A stretch of DNA of 64,000 bases from Candidatus Altimarinota bacterium (GTDB lineage Bacteria > Patescibacteriota > Gracilibacteria > BD1-5 > UBA2023), in assembly GCA_013268835.1 (NCBI GenBank), contig JABFSX010000004.1, positions 124,001 to 188,000 of the forward strand, read 5' to 3'. The notes under the pieces were generated by a model that saw only the letters and a list, made by a program, of their open reading frames with translations, searched no databases and was not told where the DNA came from. Shown here piece after piece: positions 55,432 to 64,000 of the stretch (position 1 is the stretch's first letter; the number at the start of each line of letters is the position of its first letter). The position numbers and the translations under genes are program-made.

Positions 55432-55974
55432 ATGTCAGAGAATTCATCAAAACCATACTTACACTGCTCACTTTCAGAAAATGAACTATCTCAAATACGA
55501 GATGATTACTTTGCAGAACAAAAAATTGCAGAACTTAAAAAAAGAATGCAATATGCCCTTGATCATATGTCTAGTAATAAAAAAACTATCCAGTGACATA
55601 TCCAAAGAATAGCACCACAAATGGACCCTATCGTAAAAAAACAGGATACCTGGTGGATACCACTACTCGAAGATGATGATCTCTATGATGAGTATACTAT
55701 AGCCAAAAAAAAACTTAAAGAACTGCTACTTGAAGGAAATATCTGTTTGTCAGAAATGAATATTCCAAATACATCAAGAGTAAGATGAATCCCGATACAA
55801 CAGAGAAAACGATATAGTAATCCTGAAGAATATGAAAGAATAGTTACCCATATGAATTCAGAATATTCTCCTAAAAATCATGAACACTATCTAAGTATAA
55901 TTGCTCAGATACATAGATTTAGAACTATAATCCGTCAAATCGAATATAAGCTCGATCCTCCAGAATACATATAA
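55432..55974 (+). CDS. Hypothetical charged helical protein
   Basis: This 180-residue soluble protein is rich in Lys, Glu and Gln with coiled-coil-like heptads in the first 60 residues. It has two TGA glycines and no recognised family. Its 3' end converges within 5 bp on the Msr fusion gene. Confidence 0.68.
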
Positions 55975-55978
55975 AATA

Positions 55979-58021
55979 TTATTGAAATAAATACATATAT
56001 TTTTCATATCATTCTTTTTCAAGATTGGCTACGGGGACAAACCTGAGAGCAGCAGAATTGATACAATATCTTTTTCCTCATTGATCTTTTGGTCCATCAT
56101 CAAAAACATGTCCAAGATGAGAATTAGCATTTTTTGAGATAATCTCAGTTCGTTCCATAAATAACTTGGTATCTGTCTTGGAATCCACTATAGATTCATC
56201 GATGGGACGAGTGAAGCTCGGCCAACCCGTTCCAGAATCGAACTTATCAAGTGATGAAAAAAGTGGCGTTCCATCAACCACATCAACATAGATCCCTGCT
56301 TCATGATTATCCCAATACGCATTATCAAAAGGTTTCTCCGTTCCTCACATCTGAGTTACCTGAAATTGTAGTGGCGTCAATTTTTTTGAAAGGAGTTCCT
56401 GAGCAGTAACCATGTCTGAGATAATATCCGAGAGATTCGATTTTCCGAGCCAACGCTTGTACATATTTCCCTGACCATCCACCTGCACAAACGTCGATTG
56501 ACTGAGAATAGAATATTTTTTCTTGAGCTCAGTGGCAATATCATAATTCACTTTCAAAATAACAACGTCTTTCGGAATGGAATTTGAAACAAGGATCTGT
56601 TTTTCAAAATTCTGACACGTTGGACACCAATCAGCATGAAAAAATAAAAGAATACGAGAGCCAGTAAGTGTAGCAATTATCTCATCACTATATTCTCTGT
56701 ACTGACTATTTGAAGGAAGTGTGATTCCAATTTGAGCATTTTCATCGATAAAATCCGCTCGTCCACTTCATTTTTTATAGAGATTGTAGCGAAATGCTGA
56801 CTTCTTGTAATAATCCTGATGGTACTCTTCAGCCGGAAAGAATGTCGTAAATGGAACCGTCTTGACGGCTATCGGTGTATCGAATTTTTTTGAGGCTTCG
56901 AGAGTTTTCCGAGCGCTTTCGATGACTGATTTTTCATCATTATTCTGATAATATATCGCCGTTGTATAGCGAAATCCACGATCAGCAAATTGACCATCTA
57001 CTTGGGTTGGATCAATCTGCGTGTAGTAGAGATCAACAAGAGTTGAATATGATATCTTTGTAGGATCATAGGTGACTTCGATTGCTTCCCGATGAGCTGT
57101 TGTTCCTGCGGAGACTTTTTCATAGGTTGCATCTGCAAGAGTTCCCTCTGCATAACCAGAGATAGCACCAATGACGCCAGGTTGTGCCTCAAAAATCCCC
57201 TCCATACACCAGAAACACCCTCCAGCAAAATAGGCTTTTTGAGAAGTTCATATGTGAGAAACTGGAAAATCGATAGTAGTATTCATAGGAGTTGTATTAA
57301 GGGATAGATAATTGATAACATTCGTCTCTATGCTCGGCACATCATAATTTTCGAGAATGGCGGTTTCAAGTTTTTTATCGAGTCCAGAGACGATGGCGAG
57401 TCCCACCAAGAGAAAGATAATTCCAAGAATCCTCTTGAATCTTCCTCTCTCATCAGAAATTCCCTGAAATCTTCTCACGATATTCCGTCCGCCAAGAGCA
57501 ATCAACACCAGCATAAATGAAAGTCCGAGAGCATAGATCAGCGTATATCCAACCCCAGCGAAAAATGATACTGGAAAAACCGTAGCAAGGAGGAGGGTAT
57601 ATGTTGGAGAGCAGGTGGAGAAAACTGGTCAGAGTACAGCACCCGTGACGATCGCTCTCAAAAATGGATTTCAGATATTTTGAGCGTTATCAAGCTTGGT
57701 ATTTGATTTTGAAAACTGGAATATCTCTGCAATCCGAGACCAAACATCTGGGAAAATATAGACAAGTCCTAAGAACACTAGAATACCTCCAGAAACATAT
57801 TTCCAAAAAGAGCTCGGAATATCGATAAATACAGTAGAAGCCTTGAGGAGTACCGTAAATAACACAATCGAAAGTGCCAACGAAAGTGTTATCATATAGG
57901 GATACCACCACTTTTTTTCTGTGAGAGATCCTGCGAGAATCACAGGAAGTACCGGAAGAACACACGGTGCAAGGATTGTTAGAATCCCAGCGATGAATGA
58001 GATGATTATAAGTGAAGACAT
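55979..58021 (-). CDS. CcdA-MsrA-thioredoxin-MsrB fusion
   Basis: This single 680-residue chain combines four parts. Residues 1-240 are a CcdA/DsbD-type membrane electron carrier with [10 protein letters not shown] (Cys 20) and FSTCSP (Cys 137). Residues about 262-417 are MsrA with AGGCFWC (267-272). Residues about 440-545 are a thioredoxin-like domain with WCPTC (466-469). Residues about 559-680 are MsrB with [16 protein letters not shown] and [11 protein letters not shown] (catalytic Cys 653). CcdA would carry reducing power from the cytosol to the periplasmic Trx and both Msr domains, which repair oxidised Met. Four TGA codons join what the standard code would fragment. Confidence 0.93.
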
Positions 58022-58032
58022 GATAAAATAAA

Positions 58033-58356
58033 TTACTTCATAAAAGCTGAAAGAATTGAGACAATCCCCTGAACAAATGGATCTGATTCATTGAGTGAAT
58101 ATTGCACTTCCCTCCAGGTTCTCGACTTCTTGACTATACCAGCATCATACATTTTTGAGAGATATTGGGAGACCTGCGATGGAGAACAATTCGTGAGACG
58201 ACCAATCTCGCCAGATCCAAGAGAATCAACTCTCAAGAGAAGATAGATAATCTCAAGTCGACAATCCGATGCAAGGGCACCAAAAACATCAGCCATCTGA
58301 ATAAGTATATCTTCTTTCTGAAACATTTCATTTTGGATTTCTGTAAGATTTTTCAT
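58033..58356 (-). CDS. ArsR family transcriptional regulator
   Basis: This 107-residue winged-helix protein has ADVFGALASDCRLEIIYLLLRV, SGEIGRLTNCSPSQVSQYLSKMYDAGIVKKSR and REVQYSLNE. It is an ArsR-type repressor, perhaps redox-sensing through its Cys 32 and Cys 57 (approximate). It lies 11 bp upstream of the Msr fusion and probably represses the operon through the palindrome at 58376. Confidence 0.9.
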   Translation of the reverse strand: MKNLTEIQNEMFQKEDILIQMADVFGALASDCRLEIIYLLLRVDSLGSGEIGRLTNCSPSQVSQYLSKMYDAGIVKKSRTWREVQYSLNESDPFVQGIVSILSAFMK

Positions 58357-58375
58357 AATATTTTTTATTACTTTA

Positions 58376-58399
58376 TCATTTTATAAAATAATAAAATGA
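58376..58399. promoter_or_regulatory. Candidate ArsR operator
   Basis: A perfect 9-bp inverted repeat, TCATTTTAT and ATAAAATGA, is separated by AAAATA and lies 20 bp upstream of the ArsR start. Length and position fit the usual ArsR operator shape. Confidence 0.6.
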
Positions 58400-58508
58400 A
58401 AGCAAGTTTTTCATGAAAAATTAAAATAATAAGCAAGATAACACTATGAACTGAAATTAAAGATTATTTAAAGTAAATATAATCCATTAATTGTCTATAT
58501 TCATAGTT

Positions 58509-58536
58509 TTGACAAGGCATATACAATACATAAAAT
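58509..58536 (+). promoter_or_regulatory. Sigma-70-like promoter
   Basis: TTGACA (58509-58514), 16-bp spacer, TAAAAT (58531-58536). The secreted protein gene starts 33 bp downstream. Confidence 0.7.
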
Positions 58537-58569
58537 ATCCCCGTTTTCCTATATCCTAATTTTTACCTT

Positions 58570-59994
58570 ATGGCTATTCTTTCTTTATTACGGAGCAAAA
58601 AGATTGTCTGAGCGACATTCTTCAGTGCACTTGCAATAGTACTCTTTTCCCTGTCAGCAAATACGACATTTTCTACTTCTAGTAGTTCCAGTTTGCCTGC
58701 TCAAGGAGCCGAAGTAGTCGATGTATCGAGAGACCCTGACACATCTGAACGTGGAACATATCGTGTATATAGAAATGGAAATAAAAATGCCATTATCACA
58801 ACTCAAAATACAACAAAAAAAGAATCCAATGAAAATTGTAAAAATGATAAAATAAAATATTGAACAAGCATCAAATGTTCATGGGAAGAAAATAAGAAGA
58901 CTACAATAGCTCAAACTGGAAGTAGTGATGATGATATAATAACTTTTAGTGTTCGAAGTGGGATTATTGCTTGTGGAAATCCAGATAAAAAAGACTATAT
59001 CAGATATTCTCATAAAGATAATAAAATAAGTATCAAAAAAAATGATTGTCATAAAAAATGACAATATATCTGGATAGTATGTAATGGAAAACCAACAAAT
59101 ATTAAAGATATCAACATCTTTAAGAGAGGAGATATTCTTTCTTGCTCTATTCCTGGAGCCTTATCAGGAAGTACAACTCTTGGAACTTATATCAAGTACT
59201 TCGATGAAAAAACTACTCCGTCAAGAGTAATAAAAAATGTTACAAAAACATATGCTTATCTTAATTGTAAGGCAAGTCTTATTTTTAATGAACATCATTC
59301 TATTCGATGTACATGGAATGATGTAGAAATATTTTCATACCAACCACCAGTAAAAGAAACTGTAAGTTGTATTTTCTCTGGATCTACAACAACTGGAAAT
59401 ACTTGTTCAACTACTATTAATAGCAAGTTATATTCTTGTAAGAACACAAAAGCCAATTTCTGTAAGGTTGAAATAGTTGGGAAAAAATGAACAAAACTCA
59501 TTTGGACAAGTACATTTGGTGCAAATCAAGAATCTATTCTTGATGGAAAAAATAAAACTATCACTTTTAGTAATAGTAACCTTCCTCCACCAATTCCTAC
59601 TGGAACATATAAGCTCTTCCTCAGTGGAAGTACTACTCCAACTACTACTAAGACTAACATAACACAAGATGATGCCCTTGCAAGCTGTATAGCAACCGAA
59701 GCAAGCATTGATGCAAATACTACCATTGTATGTACTTGGAATGATACAGAAATTCATTCCCGTATTATTGTTACCTCTCAGGTAACTTGTGTATTCTCAT
59801 GAGCTACCACAACTGAATCAACTTGTAGAACTATTAACTCTAATTTTAGTTGTACATGAATCAATTCATGTTCTGTATCAATAAGTGGATCTGAATGATA
59901 TAAGGTTACCTGGACAGCAAACAATGATGATTTATATCGAATTACAACTATTTTAAGTACTGAAAATCAAACAATAACATTCCCTGTACCATAA
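58570..59994 (+). CDS. Secreted Cys-rich repeat protein
   Basis: This 474-residue precursor has a hydrophobic signal segment (residues 12-30) and is rich in Thr, Ser, Asn and Cys. At least three copies of a GTY...C...CTW module are visible: GTY at 62-64 with CSW at 103, GTY at 205-207 with CTW at 247, and GTY at 345-347 with CTW at 388. They alternate with a second Cys-rich part that starts SCIFSGSTTTG (266) and TCVFSGATTTE (406). It looks like a surface or secreted adhesin-like protein. Few TGA glycines are used. Confidence 0.8.
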
Positions 59995-59997
59995 TAA

Positions 59998-60025
59998 ATA
60001 AAGCCCCAATTTTGGGGTTTTGTTT
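59998..60025 (+). terminator. Rho-independent terminator
   Basis: The stem AAGCCCCAA / TTGGGGTTT with a T-rich tail follows the stop of the first secreted protein by a few bases. Confidence 0.88.
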
Positions 60026-60069
60026 ATAGTAAAAAAATTTCTAACTATTATCTATTTAACCTTTTATTT

Positions 60070-63000
60070 ATGTTCAATCTCACTAATCTTTTGAGAAGAA
60101 AAAACGTCATAATACCATCTGTTACTATTCTTTCTATAGTAGGATTTTTATTTTCTAGTAATGTAACCTTTTCTAGTGTCTCTGGAACAAACCTCCCTAC
60201 TGGTACATACATATCATATGTTTGATGAAATCGAACCCCTTTCAGTACTATCAGTGGAATAACCCGAATGGAAGCAGCAACAAATTGTAGAATTGATAAA
60301 AATAAAAATCCATGAAAATCGATACGATGTACTTGGCCAAATAAAATTATCGTAAAAAACTCAAGCACCAGTTCCCAAGCAGGAGCTGCAAATAGTAGTT
60401 CTCAATGAACTAGTACGAATGCTATGAGCAAATTAAACCTTTCAATCAATAAGTCTAATGCAAAAGTAGGAGAATCTGTAACATTTAATTTTGATATTGG
60501 TTCAGATTACAAGACTTGTTCACTTCATATTTCTGTATGAAATACTGCTTGGGGGACATTTGGCCTTGATAATAGTAATAAAATATATGATTACTATAAT
60601 GGGCCGAAGAACCCTATAGGATCAAAAACATTTATGATTGATAAATCATATTTAAGATCTGACGGAAGAGTGGTTCTACTTGCAGATTGCTATAATTCAG
60701 CAACTCAAAAAAATGATAGAAAAGAGCTAGTACTCAATACAAATATTAGTACAACAACTGGAACAAATACCAGTACAACAACTGGAGCAAATAATGGCAC
60801 TAGTAATACTACTACAGGTTCAACCATAACCCCTACCACCACAGATTATACTCTTGGAATTGGAGCCTGCGCATTAACAAATATTGATAAAATCAATCTT
60901 GTTAATGGTGGATATCAATGAGGCCTTGGATCAAGCTCACAAACACTATGAATAGGAAATACCTATAACAAATGTCTTCAATATTGCGATACAAGTTATA
61001 AGCTCAATTTTAGTGGTATATGAAAAATGTATTGTCATTACGAGGGTAAACTTGCGAAAGATCACTCTAGCAATCAGACTTATAACCTTCAGCCAACTAT
61101 TGGAAGTAATACTAATACTTCACAAACAGGAACAACTCCTACTGGAAATACAGGTACTACACCCACTACTACCACAACTACTACCACAACAACTCCTACT
61201 TGTGTAGATTTGCAGTATGAATTTCAATGTACTCAAGCAATGAATGGTAAGTATAAGCAATTAAAATTTGCAAATGGTAATACTGAAAATATAACTGCCA
61301 TTTCTGACTGTACATCTACAACCTTTAGCTATATGACTTCATCATCAGCTACAAGTTGGAATGGTCATATTGGTGCTGGCTGGAAAGCATGTTCATCTGC
61401 ACCTGTAACTACTACGGTAACAACTCAAAATCCTGTTACTGCCTCAGCTACTAATGTTTCTATTAATACATCAAACTTTTCTCGAGTAGTTCAATACTGA
61501 ACATGTTGAACATATAAAACTCTCCCGATGCAAATAGCCCTCTATACAAGAGGAAATTGGGGATCTAACTCTATAGGATATGATGGAAGAAATAAGGATT
61601 GTAGCTCATATTGTGGAGCCACTTCATTAGCTAATGAACTTTGTTCTACTAAAATCATACAATCTACGGAAGATGCAGCAAAGCAAGTATCAAAAGATGT
61701 CTTATTTGCGGAAGTAACAAAACAACAAGTCAAAGCATGATGAGAGTCGATTACATTTTACTGAAACTTCCCAGCAGGAAATCAGTGTAGAATGGAGTTT
61801 TCGTCTGCTTCATCAGGTGGATCACAGTGAGTTGGTGGTCAAGTTTCAGAACAATTGTTCGTCAAGAATGGAAGCTATGTAAAGATTACTTGTAAATGAG
61901 TTGTCTTTAAAGAATTTAAATTTACTGAGGAATGAACAACGGGAACTACTGGAACAACAGGAACTACTGGAACAACAGGAACTACTACTGGTGCAACAAC
62001 TCAAAATCCTGTTGCTACTGCAAGCGTAGTCACAAGACTCTATGGGGTACCATATGGAGCCAATATTGGTTATAGCATTACTCGATGAGTAAAGATTCAT
62101 GGAGAATATGTATTCTCATCAAATGCATCAAATGTATCTTGTCAGGTTTGGTATTCAAAAAATGCCGCAAGTTCTCTCGGAGATTTTCTTACATTTGCTA
62201 TAGAAAATTGACAATCAAATACTTCATCAAAAATAAGCGACTCATTTGATATTGATACAGCAAGTATAAATGCTGATGCTCCTTCTTTTGTAATTCAATC
62301 TAAATGTGGATGATTCGTAAACGGAGTATATACGAATGTACAAGATCGACAGGTAGTAACCCTTATAACACGGAAACCTGTTGTTGAATATTTCCGACTT
62401 GTTCAGAGTACTGACGAAACTGTAATCGAATGGTCTGCTACGGATACAAGTGCAGAATTATGTACTCTTAAAAAGAGTGGTCCTACTGGTGCTGTTCAGT
62501 TCCAAGTAGCATATCCAGCAAAAAATACCTACAGAGAACTAAAAACAAGTTCAGTAGGAGCTACCTATCAACTCTCTTGTCCAAATAAAAATGGTACCAC
62601 AACTTCTGAGAATATAACTATTCCAGGTGCACCAACTCCTCCTGTAGTAGTAAATAATTCTGTTCCGTCTATATCTGTAGATAAGTCATCAGCAACTGCT
62701 GGTAGTACAGTTACATTTAGCTGGAATGCCAATGGAGGGACTCAGTGTTATACTTCTGTAAATGGAAATAAGACTGGTGATGTAAGTGGTGGGTATGGAA
62801 CTATCCCAGTTGCTAATGCTCCTGCTGGAGTATATTCAGCAACACTTAGTTGTTCATTTGATGGCTCTATTCGAACCTCTTCTCCAGTACGAGTAACAGT
62901 TACAAATCCAGCTGTAGTAGTAAATAATTCTGTTCCATCTATATCTGTAGATAAGTCATCAGCAACTGCTGGTAGTACAGTTACATTCTATTGGAATGCC

Positions 63001-63177
63001 AATGGAGGAACTCAGTGTTATACTTCTGTAAATGGAAATGTGAGTGGTTATGTGAGTGGTTCATCGGGAACTATCCCAGTTGCCAATGCTCCTACTGGAA
63101 CATATTCAGCAACACTCAGTTGTTCATTTGATAATTCTGTTCGAAGCTCTTCCCCAGTATGAGTGGTTGTGAATTAA
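60070..63177 (+). CDS. Large secreted repeat protein
   Basis: This 1035-residue secreted protein has a signal segment (residues 14-30) and one GTY...CTW module (about 45-92) shared with the neighbouring gene. Thr-rich linkers follow (for example about 355-385 and 620-645), then Cys-containing domains, and two near-identical 90-residue C-terminal repeats (about 859-948 and 949-1035) with SISVDKSSATAGSTVTF and TQCYTSVNGN, an Ig/PKD-like pattern. Fragments that the standard code gives are joined by TGA glycines. It is probably an adhesin or surface structure; the substrate is unknown. Confidence 0.82.
61932..61990 (+). repeat. Thr/Gly-coding tandem repeat
   Basis: The unit GGAACTACTGGAACAACA is repeated about three times inside the large secreted gene and encodes (GTT)n. 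A similar Thr-rich tract lies at about 61130-61200. Confidence 0.7.
62644..63177 (+). repeat. Two tandem 270-bp repeats
   Basis: Starting at 62644 and 62914, the sequence GTAGTAGTAAATAATTCTGT and what follows recurs with a period of exactly 270 bp. The second copy is slightly truncated by the gene end. The two encode the C-terminal 90-residue domains of the secreted protein. Recent duplication is likely because synonymous sites differ little. Confidence 0.9.
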
Positions 63178-63190
63178 TCTCCCCTCATAT

Positions 63191-63224
63191 AAAAAAATCC
63201 TCTCAATTTTGAGAGGATTTTTTT
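63191..63224. terminator. Bidirectional terminator
   Basis: The perfect stem AAAAAAATCCTCTCAA / TTGAGAGGATTTTTTT lies between the converging large secreted gene and the radical SAM gene. Confidence 0.92.
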
Positions 63225-63924
63225 ATAAACGAATCTTGCATTCTTTCACGGACTCCAGGGCTATTTCTTGGAATTTTTTCAGATAATTTTCATGAAAGGA
63301 ATGTCATATAAAAGATGGATCAAGTGTGATACTATCTCGATAATTCTGAATATAATATTTCTTTGCTCCAGCAATATACGAAGCCATCTCACGAATATCG
63401 TTTTCGGTATGGACTCACTCAATCACGGTGGATCGAAATTCATAATCTTTTGCCTGATTGATAATCAACTTAATACTTTTTTCATACTTCTCTTTTTCGA
63501 ATGAAACTCCGACAAGAGATGGATATCACTCCCAAGTATGCTTGATATCCATAGCAAAATAATCCACCAGATTTTCACGAATAAGCCGAGCAATCATATC
63601 TGGATTTTTACCATTGGTATCGAGTTTTACAAGGAATCATTTTTTCTTGATTCTCTGACAAAAATCTGGAAGATCTGGGTGAATCGTCGGTTCTCCTCAG
63701 CAAATAGAAACCCCATCGAGGAGTCCCCTTCTTCGATCCAAAAAGTTGAAAAAAACCTTCTCTGAAATATGAGCATCTTGATTTGCTTGGATCTGACTCG
63801 GAATTACCATCTCAGGATTGTGACAAAATCCACACCGAAGATTGCAACCAGCCGTAAAAACTACACACGCAATCTTACCTGGATAATCGATGAGAGTGCT
63901 TTTTTGAAGCCCTGAAAGTATCAT
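63223..63924 (-). CDS. nrdG: Anaerobic ribonucleotide reductase activating protein (NrdG-type radical SAM)
   Basis: This 233-residue radical SAM enzyme has LQKSTLIDYPGKIACVVFTAGCNLRCGFCHNPEMV with the C-x3-C-x2-C cluster motif, then VSICGGEPTIHPDLPDF (a TGA glycine in GGE), IKKKGFLVKLDTNG, and AMDIKHTWEGYPSL. It generates the glycyl radical of an anaerobic ribonucleotide reductase. A start at 63978 is in frame but would run through a terminator hairpin, so the ATG at 63924 is chosen. It implies an anaerobic lifestyle. Confidence 0.88.
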
Positions 63925-63940
63925 TTTATAAAAAGAAATG

Positions 63941-63966
63941 ATATCCTCACTCTCGTGAGGATATCT
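63941..63966 (-). terminator. Rho-independent terminator on the minus strand
   Basis: The perfect stem GATATCCTCAC / GTGAGGATATC with a 4-base loop is followed on the minus strand by a T-rich run. It would end a gene whose last codons lie at 63982-64000 (reading NTVSA then TAA), which cannot be identified. Confidence 0.7.
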
Positions 63967-64000
63967 TAAATAAGACATGAATTACGCAGAAACCGTATTT

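Noticed and set aside
63223-63978. Longer NrdG start at 63978
   Set aside because: It would translate through the perfect terminator hairpin at 63941-63966 and adds no conserved residues; the ATG at 63924 matches the family start.
1-64000. Window full of pseudogenes caused by internal stops
   Set aside because: All the internal stops are TGA, none TAA or TAG, they fall on conserved glycines, and family motifs continue intact after them. Recoding explains this; decay does not.
1-64000. TGA as selenocysteine
   Set aside because: TGA codons are far too many and sit at glycine positions rather than at redox Cys sites; no SECIS-like structures are associated.
1-64000. CRISPR arrays, tRNA or rRNA genes
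   Set aside because: No regularly spaced direct repeats of suitable length, no cloverleaf with a T-loop, and no rRNA-like sequence were found by eye.

Overview
The dominant signal is a recoded genetic code. Read with the standard code, almost every gene is cut by in-frame TGA. Read with TGA as glycine (translation table 25), the window resolves into about 80 tightly packed genes ending in TAA or TAG, and the TGA codons fall on invariant glycines. Examples are the GG..GGG motif of MetK, GPYKGG of glutamate dehydrogenase, the P-loop of an HprK-like kinase and the glycines of hexapeptide repeats. CGA and CGG are still read as arginine at conserved sites (TRAE of pyruvate kinase, PRINAAGR of RecJ). 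Table 25 with CGA/CGG still arginine fits Candidatus Gracilibacteria (BD1-5/GN02) better than Absconditabacterales, where CGA/CGG are reported as reassigned. The sequence is AT-rich, the genes are short and packed, and few starts have a Shine-Dalgarno sequence.

Layout. 1-20.4 kb is a surface polysaccharide locus, mostly on the minus strand. It holds eight GT4-type glycosyltransferases plus a GT2 with a DUF2304 partner, four SAM methyltransferase, deacetylase and WbqC genes, an O-acetyltransferase, a GNAT/FemAB-like protein, rmlB/rmlC/rmlD (no rmlA in view), and an overlapping quartet GT - HprK-like kinase - nucleotidyltransferase-like - GT. The part from about 3.9 to 16 kb is visibly more AT-rich and uses far more TGA. 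20.4-36 kb is mostly housekeeping: recJ, csaA, metK, an RdgB/HAM1 pyrophosphatase and pyruvate kinase. It also carries a FapA/DUF342 protein, a degenerate EAL protein, an acyltransferase-like protein, zinc-ribbon paralogs and several small unknown or lipoprotein genes.

36-45 kb is an island of small single-domain genes on the plus strand: GIY-YIG, four VOC/PhnB, GyrI-like, EVE, AHSA1, DUF1761, DUF1801 twice, DUF4256 and DUF2200. It is followed by an MFS transporter. 47-49.6 kb encodes a membrane CHASE-GGDEF-EAL protein. 50.5-55.3 kb is an amine catabolism block: glutamate dehydrogenase, a putrescine-type aminotransferase, a PQ-loop-like membrane protein and an aldehyde dehydrogenase. 56-58.4 kb encodes a single-chain CcdA-MsrA-thioredoxin-MsrB repair protein with its own ArsR regulator and a candidate operator. 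58.5-63.2 kb encodes two secreted, Thr/Ser- and Cys-rich repeat proteins that share a module. The window ends with an NrdG-type radical SAM activase.

No rRNA, tRNA, CRISPR array, insertion sequence or replication origin was seen.
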